Below are positions 35,392 through 47,884 of a stretch of DNA of 64,000 bases, piece by piece. The notes beneath the pieces are model-generated. The model was not told the origin of the DNA and searched no databases. It worked only from the letters and a program-made list of their open reading frames with translations. This stretch comes from Crambe crambe (lineage: Eukaryota; Porifera; Demospongiae; Poecilosclerida; Crambeidae): NCBI GenBank assembly GCA_963924555.1, contig OZ004588.1:6545205-6609204 (forward strand). Reading direction: 5' to 3'. How positions within the stretch are numbered: position 1 is the stretch's first letter; every line of letters begins with the position of its first letter. The position numbers were made by a program, and so were the translations under genes.

Positions 35392-36379
35392 TTGGAGACA
35401 CTGTTACTAGCAATAGTGCTAATAATTATAGGATGTCACTTATCCAACTTAGTGGGACTGAATGGAAATATTCTTGTCACCTCCTCTCAGTCTTCTGCCC
35501 TTGCACTTAGTACCACTAGCTACATCAAAGAGAAGCCCCCAGTCATAATTCTAGTACATTGTGGTGCCAGACAGTTGTCTACCTTTATAATTGAATTGAT
35601 TTTTGTGATAGTATCTCTAGTTTCCTGGAATACATATCAGGCCTGCCTGTCTAGACACTTCAATTTCAGGACACAGCAAGGTCATGGCGTCAGAGAGTGA
35701 GGTAACACTCTCTATGTAGGGTTAGTACAGAATGGGTGTGGTTTCTCTCATTAGAGCAATACAAACTGGACTCTCTGTATCTCTTCTATTCTTGCTACAG
35801 GCTCAACTAAACTTCTTACATCTGGAAAACAATGCAGAAGATGATATGTCCGCTCAAACTCCTCCAGAACATTGTCAACAACCGGCACCAGGCGCCATCT
35901 AAATCTAAAATTTTTATGATTCGTTCATCATCATCATCATCATCAGATTCATCTTCTTTGACGGCTGATAACTCCATGATCCTTTCACATACGACAATCA
36001 ACTTGTGCAGTTATAATCACACAATATGCTTTTACCATCATTATCCACACAGTTTTCCTCCAAAATAATCAGTCATATCGAACGACTTATAGCTACTGTC
36101 AGCCATTTTGAAATTAATGACGTCATTTGTCACACATGAGCATCTGTCACAATCACATATGTACATGCATGTACGCGCGTGACAACCAGTACTTAGCTCG
36201 TGCGTGCCAACCAGTACTTAGCTCGCACGCTAGCCTCTCTAAATAAGAAATGAGGTCATAATAATTATAGTGAAAGGAAAAAAAAAATTATGCTAAATAA
36301 AAAGGCCATGTAGGGTTAGCAGGATTTCATCTAAGGAGGGGGGAGGGGGTGCAGGGGAAGCTTCCCCCCCCCCCCCCCC

Positions 36380-36413
<34 letters not shown>

Positions 36414-38845
36414 TATAATATATTGCCAAATTTTAGGACAAAGAATACTTCTAAGTAGTATATTTTAGGATGCTTGGATTTAAAAAATACTTTTATTAGC
36501 ATTTTTGGCTTCGTCTGCGTGGGAGGGGGTACATCCCCCTCCCACACCCCCTCCCCCCACGTTCCATGAGCTTCCCCTCCAAGGTGGAATTCCTAGATGA
36601 AACCCCGGTTAGTCTCTACTTTTATCTATAGCAGTTTCTGTGAACAAACATCAAAATTATGCTACCTTCAATAAGGCCAGTGTTAATGACATTCATGTTT
36701 CTGGTCAGGATTTTTCCTCACAATCATGTGGGCGGGCGGTAGTTATTATCCATTATACCATTATTATCAATGTCAAAAATGTCCATTTTCTAGCCACAAA
36801 ATCATCACAAGTACAAGCTGCAGCTACTCAGCAGAGTAGCTGTATAAATAATACAATAATGGCTTCTGGAGCGGTGCCAATTTTCCAATGCGGGCGGTTG
36901 ACCAGAAGCATGAATATCATTAACACTGGCCTAATAATCCCTACATCACTGCCTAAACCAAGCAGAATTTTTACACTAACATGAACAATTAAAGCAGCTT
37001 GGTGGGAGACAGTGATGTAGGTATTATTGAAGGTGTCTGTTCACAGAAACTGCCATAGGTAAAAGCACAGACTAACCCTACATGTGCCTTTTTATTTAGC
37101 ATAATTTTTTTCCTTTCGTATAGCTTTATATATATGCCAAAATTTTTGAAGACCCACCTAAACTGCGTAAATCGTCACTTTTTACGCTCTATTGCGATGG
37201 CAGAAGACTTACTTCTCAAATATAGCTCCACAACAGTAGTCTAACTTGGCAAACCACCAAACAGAAATCACAAGTTCTAACAAGTTCGAATTAAACGTAT
37301 GTAATTCGCTCCGTACCTACTACAAAATTTATACGGTTATGAAATCTACGATTGCCCTTGTTGATGGTGCACTTAAGTGTTGCCTTTATCTCTATAAATC
37401 ACATACAGCCCTCAAGGCATGCTATAACTATATAGCTATGTTCGTAGCTAGCGAATAATGTTTTGCCTTCCAAAAAACTAATATTTATCTCTATGAAAAG
37501 TTCTTTGGTCAAAATAAGTATAGCTACAATCTATTTTAAACTAATTTTTCAATAGCAAAGTGGATGATTTTCTCAGATCCCAAGAATAACTCATCTTAAT
37601 TATTAGCTTGCTCTAATCACCTTGTAAGGTAATTATTTTATGAACAAAATTAATGTAATGTGCTGACCGAATGAAGCAAGCCTCTATTTGCGAGTGAAGT
37701 GTGGGGGTGTTACTATAATACATTATTATCATAGCTACGTATGTATTCTTTGTGATAAGGTGACGTCAACAACTAACCACAATTGATACGTTCATTATGA
37801 CTCCATGAATTACGCATGCCCACAAATACTTGGCAACAATCAACACCAACTAAATGTCCAGTCATGAGATTGTACTGGTAACCATAATTGCATTGTAAAG
37901 TACCATTAGTACTAGGTACGTCAACAAGTAATACTACAGAGCTTGAACCCAAGACCGTTCCTTATTTGGAAGTAGTAGCAGAGTAGTGATAGCTAGAATA
38001 ACCCTGTAGCTACAGGGAACATTCTTTGGTATAAAGTACACACACACTCGTTTTTTGCAGTGTGTGAAATTATTAATTAATTAGCTAAATTAATACCTGC
38101 CAAATTCTAGCACATGTAAAGGGCTTGGCTGGAATATTTTGGAATCCAGATATCTAAGATGATGCCCTAGGGTGCAATAGGCATGCATGCAGCTAACCTC
38201 AATTAGTTATAGTCAGTCCTATCGAAGAAAAAAGGGCATGGCATCAGGATCTAGCTATTTCTTTGCTAACTTTACCCTCAAAATTACTATTACTATTTTG
38301 AGATCTATTTCTCTGTAAGAATTGTACAGGCATCCCTCCCCACCTGTGCCCAGACCAGACACTTGTACATGGGGTAGAACTGTCTTAATTGGGCATGGGC
38401 AGTGCATGAGAGCATATGACCATGCCCACGCATTTGGGCTACGGACTGGAGCAACTACAGGATCGACCTAAAGGCACCAGGTGTTCAGAAGAACTTCTGC
38501 TATTTCACTACAACAAAAAGATCAATTCACTATGGCTATACAACCAAGGACTTATATAGCTACTAAAACTCATGAAGAATTCTGAGGCCGATCTATTTAA
38601 GCCTAAAATCTAGACTACTTGATAGCTTTATTATCTAACGATAGGCTAGGTTAGCAAAGCGTAGCAAACTCGAATTCAGAGACAGCTCAATGGCTCAATT
38701 TAGGCCTGATGTGCTCGTGTGCACCGATTCGTCATGGTGACACATGCGTTTCCTTGGACACACCCATGCACCAGGCCCTCCACAATCATATTTTAAAAAG
38801 GACAGGCAATATTGCTAAGTGTTGTCATTAATTTTGTGGGATCAA
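35392..38845. other. Host segment, counterpart of 1-3458; no gene seen
   Basis: Non-coding DNA whose pieces reappear in 1-1600. A TCATCA run at about 35925-35945 gives a spurious serine-rich frame. It holds one 850-bp inverted-repeat element (36272-37118). No conserved coding exon was recognised. Confidence 0.5.
36272..37118. mobile_element. Non-autonomous inverted-repeat element with a nested insertion
   Basis: Ends read GAAAGGAAAAAA then ATTATGCTAAATAAAAAGGC and on to TGTAGGGTTAG at the left, and the inverse at the right (about 37065-37117). A second inverted pair inside (CAGTTTCTGTGAACA, about 36628 and 37040) extends the palindrome. A C-run, an A-run and a TA microsatellite lie at about 36366-36420. 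A further small element (GGATTTCATCTA ... TAGATGAAA, about 36324-36604) seems nested. Possible 5-bp duplication TATAG. No gene. Confidence 0.6.
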
Positions 38846-39589
38846 GGGACAGTGTAAAAGCTGGACTCTGGACTGGACTATGGACTGGAATATGGACTCA
38901 ATTCTAGACTTGTTTTCAAGCTTCTAGCTATGGTAGCAAGCCAGTGTTGGGCAGGGTGATTCTACAGCAGCCCTTGACACATTTTCAGGTGCCAGCAGAG
39001 CTTGCTTTTTACTTGTATGGATCTCCCTCGCCCTTAGTCTTGATGCCAAGATTTCTTCTCCATGACCCAACCTCCCATGTGGAGAGGGGGTGCTATTAGT
39101 CTCAATCCTATAGCCCCTAACACTGGTGTATTACATCACCAGCACAGGAGAGATATGTAAAGCAGCTCCCACAACTTCTTGCTCAACACATAATGTACTA
39201 TTGTGTAAACACTCCTTGCATTGGTGGGGGGGGGGGGGGCTACAAGCCCCAACACATAGGTGTAGCACTGGGTCAGGCAGGTCAGGCATTGCCTAATCAA
39301 TACAAGCGATGGTCTCGCTTCAGGTAGCTACAACTGTATGGGTCCATTAATGTGACTTCAGTCCTATGATTACAACGACACCTCCCACTTCATACCACTC
39401 AGTATTATGGGCTAGCAATACTATTTGCCTGACCATTGCATAAAACACTGCTACACCTCTGCAACAGTGCTCCTAGCCAAGTCCTCAGCTAGCTAAAAGC
39501 TTGAAAATGAGTCTAGAATTGAGTCCATATTCCAGTCCATAGTCCAGTCCAGAGTCCAGAGTCCAGCTTTTACACTGTCCCTGGGATCC
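38846..39589. mobile_element. 744-bp element with 8-bp duplication and an empty-site counterpart
   Basis: The left end GGGACAGTGTAAAAGCTGG recurs inverted near the right end (39565-39582), where the arm has about 7 more bases. Target duplication GGGATCAA (38838-38845, 39590-39597). The related host copy at 60255-60310 (inverted) runs straight through this point, so it acts as an unoccupied site. An 8-bp duplication fits hAT-type transposition. No coding sequence. Confidence 0.75.
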
Positions 39590-39672
39590 GGGATCAATGG
39601 TCAAATGAACGTATGCGCACGTGTATTAAATCAATTCCATATCTGCGCACGCGCAGTGAGTCATTGATTCGC

Positions 39673-39679
39673 TATAAAA
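39673..39679 (+). promoter_or_regulatory. TATA box of the secreted-protein gene
   Basis: TATAAAA lies 73 bp upstream of the ATG, in GATTCGCTATAAAACGC, preceded by a CpG-containing GCGCACGCGCAG. The same arrangement is kept upstream of the exon 1 copy at 58944-59095. Confidence 0.6.
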
Positions 39680-39751
39680 CGCTGTGTTCTCATTTTATGC
39701 GAGATCGTTGCTGGCTATTTGATTTCCTGTAATTTTTCTCAAAAGGCGAAA

Positions 39752-40351
39752 ATGAAGATCTTTCTGAGTGGAGTAGTTCTATTTTGCGTTCTTGCATCTG
39801 TCAGCTGCCAGTTTCCAGTTCCAACTCAAGATCAAATCCTATGCGCTGGTCGAATGCTGGCGAGCCTTGGCCCAAACAAAGCTTTAGACTGCGCTCAGAA
39901 GTTCTCTAATGTAAGTCTATAGCTAATATCTAGCTCAACTTGTTTTATGCACGAAGCTAAAAGAGTTATAGATATTCTCTGTATACAGCCCTCAACGTTA
40001 TGCAGTGATCGGGAGTGCATAAATGCCGTAGCTAATGCTTACAGAAATTGCGGAAGAGCTGATATAGCCAATTCAATCAGCAGCGGTAAGAAATTATTCT
40101 GATTCTTGATAGTTGTATTCTAGAAATTAGCTGCAGTAATGAAACTTAATTGCCATTTTTATTATGATAGCTAGTATGATACTGCATGATATCTTATACA
40201 GTACTGTACTCTGCAAGAATTGTATTTAGTATCCCCCCTTTTCTCTCTCCACCCCACCCCCATCATAGTTTGCAATGGCTCGATCATGTTTCATGCTGTA
40301 CCAATGATACTGGCTCTGATGGCAGCTACTGCAATCTCCTTCATACTTTAA
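39752..40351 (+). CDS. Small secreted cysteine-containing protein, possibly GPI-anchored
   Basis: Three exons: 39752-39910, 39989-40085 and 40269-40351, with GT-AG borders and matching phases. The product is about 112 residues. A signal peptide (MKIFLSGVVLFCVLASVSC) is followed by a mature part with Cys in ILCAGR, LDCAQK, LCSDREC, YRNCGRA and VCNGS, six in all, suggesting three disulfides. The C-terminus is a hydrophobic run (MILALMAATAISFIL) right at the stop, as expected of a GPI-attachment signal or a membrane tail. The ATG chosen is the first in frame after the TATA box. This is the only convincing host gene in the window. Truncated relatives lie at 2990-3457, 58944-59095 and 59540-59999, so it belongs to a duplicating family. 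Function unknown to me. Confidence 0.75.
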
Positions 40352-43159
40352 GGATGCATTGCATATAACTGAACTATTAGCTATTATATATAATAGTTAG
40401 TAACATAATAGCTAACTGTTTATAGCATGCTGTTGTGTGTCACTTAGTATTAGAAAATGTATAATTATTATGAGTGATTCCTTTGTTTCAAAGTGTCTAA
40501 AACTCAGCTATCTAAGTTAGCTATAAGTGCATGCCTAAATAAATTTAGATCACATGCAGGAAAATTATATTAGCTACAAGAAAAAGAACCTAAGTTAACT
40601 AAAATTGGCTGCCCCAGAAAAGTTCAGAGCTAATATTTGGCAACCTTTTTGAGTTTCTGGTGGAAGAGCTGCTATGGCAGTTGCATGGACTGGCCTGTTA
40701 TAGCAGTTCGAACATTTCCAGTTAGCTAACATGGGAAAATAGTATAGGCAAGCTAGCTAGCTCATGGGAATAGTGCATGCGCCTACACTCCGCCATGACA
40801 CTTTCACAGCTATAGCTATAGCTACAGAAATCTTATAAGCTTATTACCAGGCACTAGAATAATTGTAAGCCCTAGCTGTTTACCGGATAGTACCGTACAG
40901 CAGGTTTTTTTTCGGAGGTATTCACCAAAGGACAATACAGATGAAGAATTACGGTAGTCTTAATTCAATAGAAAATTTTTCGATAGGTAGAGTGATTACC
41001 AGCAGTGGAGTAGGAATAGGGGGGCAGGGGGGCTACTGCCCCAATACTATAGCCCTATGAACAGCTAAATTGAGTATATTGAAAGTACACCAAGAACCAA
41101 GCACCAAGCAATTCGTACATCAATGTGTCATTACAGTGCGATGTCAGCAATTTCACTGCTGCTTGCTAACTGTTATCTAATGCATATGCTCAATGTAATG
41201 ACAGAAGGATAAATTACTCTTAGATATTTGTTGCTATTATAATTATTACCAATAAATGTTCCAATAAATGTTCCAAGAGGCGGGAATAGAGCCTGGTACC
41301 CACTGTTTGCACATGCGCCAAAAATTTCACGCGAAATTCAATCATAGATTGTATAGACTACAGTGGTTTTACCCAATCTTGCAAAAATTGGTCGTCAGGC
41401 GTCATCCGTATACGCACGCGCACTGCTTGAATTTTGAAAATTGCGCTCAGATTTGGAAAGAACTTTAGAGAAGTAAGCTTTGAAGAGCTAGCAAGTGACT
41501 GTTCTAGTATAGTTCTAACCTACTAGCATGCCACTCACCTTCTCCGGTGAGATTTTCGAGGCTCAAAGTCGAGCATGCGCGAAAATGCACACTCAGCATT
41601 TTGCAAGATTCCCTGAAACCACTGTACGTGGAAACGCAATATAAACTGCCCGGCCACTCCTTATTGCGCATGCCTGCATTAATTAATACAACAAGAAAAA
41701 AACAACAATAACTAGGGCAATGTTCAACATTCAGTTGACAGCGAGCGAGCAAGCATTCTTTAGTGCTACAACTCTACAGGGGTGTATCCACCACTCTGGT
41801 TGGTCCGGTTTTCACCAGACCACTTTTATTATCCAATTAATAATTATAGCTAATTTCATCCCATGCCTGCAGAGTTAGCTAAGTGATTATAGCTATGAAC
41901 CTTCAAGAATCTAAGCGCCGCCTAAAAATAATACAGGAAGAGGTGTGGCGCTTTTCTAACAACTAATAAAATGTGATTAGTTGCTAGCTGGCACTTAAAT
42001 TATAGTGGCGCTTGAATTACAGTGACTACGGTATGTAGTATATATATATATATAGCCTAGAGTGCCTATAGTATGAAATATGGGCCTCTAGCTGCTTGCA
42101 AATAACAGGAGACAACCCCACCAGACCTAGTACTGAACAAGGAGCATGCAGCAGCAAGCAATTCTCTCCCTTCGTTTGTTCCTTGGGGAATAGTGCAGAG
42201 CTGAGGCTGTCATCTCCTCTGATGGATTTAAGGGAGAGCGGCTTATGGATAAAGCCACTATGAATAGTTTTAGAAGTACCAGTCTTGTCTTAATTCTCTT
42301 CTCCAGAGAATTTCATTGCAATAGCTTTCTTGGGTGGTCTCAAGTGTGGTTGTTCTGCTACACTGACCTAAGTGCAAGGGCAAAGGAGAGGTTAATTATT
42401 GAGTACAAGGGTAAATTGGATAAGTGACATCCTATATTAGCACTTTAGTGCCACATGCCTAAGTGCAAGGGCAGAGGAGGGTATACAAGAATTTCCAGTA
42501 TACATGCATAAAATTCATAGGTAACTGTCTGGCGCCACAATGTACTAGAGGTGGCTTCCCTTTGATGCAGGACTATAGGCTATAGTTATGCCATATAGCT
42601 ACCTTATTGTTTTGTTGTTGTTGTTGCTGTTGTTGTTGTTGTTTTCTAATCTGTAGCAACCAAGTGCAAGCTATAGGGCAGAGAGGGCACAAGAATTCCA
42701 TTAGGTCCCACTAAGTGACTGGTACTTGTGTGTATAGTACTACTTGTTTTTTCTCTAGTAGTGATAGCCAGCATGATAGTAGCTAATGTATACCCCCACC
42801 CCAGCCGAGATAGGGCATAAAACAAACACACCATCCATTTTGGTTCATGCATGTTGTTAACTGGAGTGAATTGCAAGTTGATACGTAGATGCAAAATCTA
42901 CTTTGAAAAGAGCTGTGTAAACTTGAGGCTGTTCCTGAATAGATGTGTGGCTTTTCCTCGATATTAGATGCAAGTTAAAAATAATTGTTTCTCAATGTGC
43001 AGTTTCAGCTTCTATGTTCAATAAAAATGGTGATTTGGTAGATTCAGATATCACCCAGCTACCTATTACACTAGTGCAGCTGGCTTGCCTAAAATTACTG
43101 TAGCTGCGTAGTTATACCTTAATAATTGCTAGTTGCCTAGATACAGCAAGCTATATAAG
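40352..43159. other. Host DNA without a recognised gene
   Basis: 40380-41240 is the counterpart of 1990-2990 (opposite orientation). 41280-41760 is CpG-richer with two facing sequences (TTTTACCCAATCTTGCAAAA, TTTTGCAAGATTCCCTGAAA) that resemble a third near 60600, perhaps an old inverted repeat. A TTG microsatellite lies at about 42607-42645. Reading frames here look fortuitous. Confidence 0.45.
42640..42992. repeat. Direct repeat, recurring at about 44725-44996
   Basis: From GGGCACAAGAATTCCATTAG through GTGATAGCCAGCATGATAGT to AGATGTGTGGCTTTTCCTC, the sequence recurs about 2 kb downstream in the same orientation with small indels. Non-coding. Confidence 0.65.
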
Positions 43160-43512
43160 TAGCGATTCCAGAAGTCATACATTTCCTGAAACTTTGTCTG
43201 GCCTGCGCTGCCTGACAGTTACAGAAGCGCTTGATACTTTAGGTATCACTAGCTAGCTTATAACAAGGCCTACCTGCTGCTGTGGGTTTCCCAAGGAACA
43301 GGTGAAGTATATAGAATCTGATGCTATAGAGATTTGCCATTTTCCATTATAAATTTCCATAAAACTAAAAATCAATGGTGATAACTGTGAACATAGCCAA
43401 CTGGTGTTTGACTAGTTAGTATACGTGTACAACTTTTGTGTTCTTGTGCTGATTGGTCTCTGAGATAGAGCTAGTTATATAATGTGGGTAGGTCTAGCTT
43501 CTGGAATCGCTA
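43160..43512. mobile_element. 353-bp MITE with 7-bp target duplication
   Basis: Starts TAGCGATTCCAGAAG and ends with the inverse. Perfect 7-bp duplication ATATAAG (43153-43159, 43513-43519). The interior contains CCAAGGAACAGGTGAAG and is shared with the larger copy at 47885-48875. No coding capacity. Confidence 0.8.
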
Positions 43513-46500
43513 ATATAAGTATAGCTATAGGTCCCAGTGGCGGATTTAGGGAGTTTCTTGTACTTCTTAAGAAGTACTCATCTTAATTCACATCTTAAAA
43601 TTTAGCACAGCCAGGGCCAGATCCAGGATTTCTAGGTAGCTAGGTGGGGCTGCAGGACTAGAAGCACACACACTGAGCCATGGGGAAGGATGCAAGAAAG
43701 AGCAAGTTATTTGGAGGATCCGTGTTGGCTTGAGCATTTAGCATTTTTGCTTCATAATGCACAAATTGGATCCAAGAAGTCCAAAATTTTCCCCAAATCT
43801 CCCTAGTATATAATTATTTGTGTACATTATATGACAGCATGAGTATAGGTAAAGGGGTGAACCGTCTCAAAAATTGCTAGCTAGCTATTACACTCAAACT
43901 CTGAAGTGACACATACAAGGTCACAGGAAATCACAGTTAGTATGCACTGAGTTATCTAATGTGTGACCTTGAAAATGAAAGCCAGTGCTCCAAAAGATAT
44001 CTTTAAAGTGACACATGCAAGATCACAGGTGTAATTTTCAAGGAAGTCTCAGTTAGTATGTACTGAGTTATCTAATATGTGACCTTGAAAGTGCAAGCCA
44101 AAATGGATGCATCATGTATACATAGACCATTTCTTTCCTGACCATAGCCTTATATGATGATGGCTGTAGTAACCACATTAGTTAAGTTAGCTCATTATGT
44201 TCCTCTAATTATACTACTTTAGAGCAGAAACAAGAAAAATAGATACAGCTAAGCAAGTAGGCATTATGGTCAAATTGCATTAGCTATAATCTAGCTTGGG
44301 GAGAAAAGGGGAGGGGGGTTGCACCCCCTCAACCCCACCCCTGGATCCAGCCATTTGCAATGAAAATATAAAAATGGGTGTGGTTATAGGAGTGGTAGTG
44401 GGATACCCACTAATAAGAAGTATACCCTTTAGAAAATCCTGGATCCACCACTGTAATATATGCCTTTGTATGTGATTTATAGAGGTAAAGGCTTGCTATA
44501 ACTCTCTGGTGAAATTAATGTTTACATTATCGGCTAGAAAGGTATGCCCCCACAAATTACATAGCTATGCCCATAAACTCTTGGCAAGAATCAGAATACG
44601 TAGCTAGCTTAATTGCTTTCCATCATAGAGGTGGATTGTAGCTTGGCTTCTAAGTGCTTGTGGCAAGCATTAATGTCCAATAATTACTTATATGTATGTA
44701 TACCTTATTGTTTTTGTTTTTGTTGTTGGGCACAAGAATTCCATTAGGTCCCACTAAGTGACTGGTACTCGTGTGTATATTCTCTAGTAGTGATAGCCAG
44801 CATGATAGTAGCTAATGTATACCCCCACCCCAGCCAAGATAGGGCATGAAATAAACACACCATCCGTTTTGGTTCATGCATGTTGACAACTGGAGTGAAT
44901 TGCAAGTTGATAGATGCAAAATCTACTTTGAAAAGAGCTGTATAAACTTGAGGCTGTTCCTCAATAGATGTGTGGCTTTTCCTCAATATAATCTGCTTTT
45001 ACTTGTATTCAACTTTACATGTAAATATTTCCCCCTATATAGAAATAGTATAGCTACACTGTAAAAACAAAACAGAAAGTGTGTACTGCACACTAAATTG
45101 TCCCAATACAAAACAAAAACAGTGTGTGTATTAGGACAAAATGGTGGCAGGCCTTTTCTTCCTCTGCACTGCCAGCACAAACTTGCACTGAAACCTTCTC
45201 CTCCTCTGATGGTGAACACAGATCTCAGCCTTAGAGCACAGGCACCCTCCCTCTTGTACCTCTTGTGCCCAGACCTAACACTTGTAGCTAGCTATCACTA
45301 CATGCTGATTGATCTACAGGCATTCTACACAATTCTCATGCCAAACCACAAAAATTGTCATGCTACTCCTGTCTCAGATCTTGTATGGGAGCCTAGCTAG
45401 CTAGCTACTTCATTTATGTGCAACACTATTATCTGGTATTTGTTTACTATAATCATCCTGCATACCTCTTATTATCTTGCACAAAAGAAATGGTAAGGCC
45501 ATGCATGGATGAAGGTATGTTTGCCGCTTGTAAAAGCTAGTCGAACTCTACCCTTCCCCCCATTCCACTTCCCTCCCCTCCCCATATGAAACTAGTACGT
45601 ACAGGTAGCTTACCATTAACAATACACCAGTGACACCACCTGGACCACGAGGGGAGGGGAGGGTAGAGCTTCAGTGGACTTTTGACAGGCTAATTAGCAC
45701 AATTGTATGTGTGTATTTCAGTTGATGATAATACTGTTTAATTGTCACAAAATGTATTTTTGTGGTCAAGTTTAAGGTGAAAGGTCAGTCAACCAGGTTA
45801 CCTTAAAACCTCTGTATCATGTTCTGTTGATGTAGTATAGGCCTTTGCACATTATTCTCAATAATATTCTTCTATGCTCAGTTATTATGCTCGTGTGTAA
45901 AGTCATGTGCAATGTCATTATGCTCATGCAGTGATCTGACCCTGGGTAGCCTCATCCCCCCTAGCCTCGTACCCAGGCTCTAAGATTTTAGAGCCTGGTG
46001 GGTTGGTAAAGGGTCAGCCCACGAGACTAGGCTATGACTACTACTGGATCGACATAAGGCATCAGGAATGAAAAGACAGACATAGGGGGAAGGTCATCTA
46101 CTTTGAGGGGCTGAGTGTAATAAAAGTGACCACACTACGTAGCGTGCCTTCTAGGGGGGTCTGGGGGCATGCTCCCCCAGGAAAATTTTGGATTTTAAGC
46201 CTCATTGGATTGGGTTCTAGGGTGATGTCTCAATTCCCACTGAATATTATAGCTTGTTAGCTAACTAAATACTTTCAAGCTGCCTAAAAATACAACAAAA
46301 AAACAACAAAAAACAACAACAGCAGCAAACTATTTCAGTTACACTTGTGACGTCATAATCCATCATTTTTGAGGGGGCTCAGTCCCCACCTTCTGAATAT
46401 TGGGGGGGAGGGGGGGGGCTCTAGCCCCTCCAGCCCCCACCTTCTGCCTCCTATGACAGATACTAGCTAGCTAGAATGTGTTCATGTTAGGAAACATTGC

Positions 46501-47650
46501 TATCAGCATCTCATTGGTAACCAAATTCAATGCAGTTGTGATCCCATATCTTCCTCATGCTGCTATACTGAAAGTGTGTGCAACACATTATACACACTCC
46601 TAACTGTAGTCAGTTAGCTATAATCTTGAGCTGTGAGAGTATCATTACGTAGCTATAAACTAAGGCCATTTCATGTAGCTACCAATCACATGACTGTGTG
46701 ATTTATCTTTATCTTTATCTTGGAGTCAATGGGTCACCAGCTGGTGGGGAACCACATTTGCAAGTGGCTGAAGGTTTGTGCCTTGGAGTCAGTTAGCAGG
46801 GTTAAGTCACCATATACGTATGTTGGTTCAGGAAATTATTCATGATAGAGGAACCACAGTTGAAGGTTCAAACTGATTGTGGTAACTGTGACACAGGAGT
46901 AATCCTTCATCTCAGAGTAAACACTTGGGGTAAAACAGGTCACCAGATGTTGGTTCAGCCAATAATTATTGTTACAAGAGATATTACTGGTGAGGAACCA
47001 CAAATCTATAGGTTTAACTGTGATGCAGGAGTTATCAGAGTAAGCACTTGGTGTTACACTACTATTGGGGTCACCAAGTGCATGGTGCTACTTTGAATTA
47101 ATTTTTGTGAGCCGTAGCTACATGCACCAAAACTTGTTAACTAGAATAGCTATGTATGTATAAATTCTGTATACATGAACATGATAGCTAATGTTCCAGA
47201 AAAAGAATTAGCTAATCAATATTTAATCATAGCGACAGGAGGGGGAGGGGGATTTCCAGATTAGGACCCCGTCTTTTGTCCATTGTAGAGAGATTGTCCT
47301 CTTGATCTTTTATCACTGTGTAACATGTAGCTAGCCATTATAATTGTTGCATGTAAATAACTAACTGCTTATTATGTGCAGCAAACACTATAGATGTTGT
47401 GGATAATGGAGAGGCTAGTATAGTGCTGCAATCACTCAATGGAGCTCTTGCCATATCCTCAGGCAATGAGCTCTCCTGTATTGTGTACACCAAATCTATC
47501 TAGACTATATGACTATGGTGACTTCACATTAGAGTGACTGTATGTAATTTAGAGTGCCACTGACTGATAAATACATTGTGGTAACATTATCACATTGAGT
47601 GGTAAATTCATATCATTGTTAGTTAACCAACAACATTTGATATTACCAAC
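43513..47650. other. Host DNA without a recognised gene
   Basis: Contains the second copy of the direct repeat (44725-44996), a short pair of related stretches around 43900-44090 (GTGACACATRCAAG, AGTTATCTAATRTGTGACC) and 45255-45425, which resembles 1715-1865. A G-run lies at about 46401-46417. No conserved frame was seen. Confidence 0.45.
45963..46030. mobile_element. Very short relative of the TAGTCT-ended elements
   Basis: CTAGCCTCGT and its near inverse ACGAGACTAG bound 68 bp containing GTTGGTAAAGGGTC, as in the element at 48110-48721. Probably an internal-deletion MITE. Confidence 0.45.
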
Positions 47651-47877
47651 TAGAGAGTGCGGTAGCACTCTCTAAGTAGGGATGGCAGATCAAAGTCCAT
47701 AGGACAGTATAAACTAAAAACTCTTCTTTCTCTTCTACCCTTACTCTACAGGTTCTCAGAAGGCTACAGTGAATTATTATATCTACAAAGAAGAGAGGAG
47801 AATGTTCAAAAGCCAAAAATTCATTCGCTAACATAAGAAAAAAACGAGTTCTAAAATTGACCTTTCGTTCTTTTTCT
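47651..47877. repeat. Repeat T, inverted copy
   Basis: Begins with the hairpin AGAGAGTGCGGTAGCACTCT and runs in reverse to TTCTTTTTCTTTATA, where the MITE at 47885 interrupts the junction with an inverted R copy. Confidence 0.75.
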
Positions 47878-47884
47878 TTATAAG

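Noticed and set aside
35816-36068. Serine-rich and Asp-rich frames
   Set aside because: Both derive from a TCA microsatellite at about 35925-35945.
44744-45400. Frames on both strands at the direct repeat
   Set aside because: No similarity to known proteins, and the copy at 42.6 kb has different frames.
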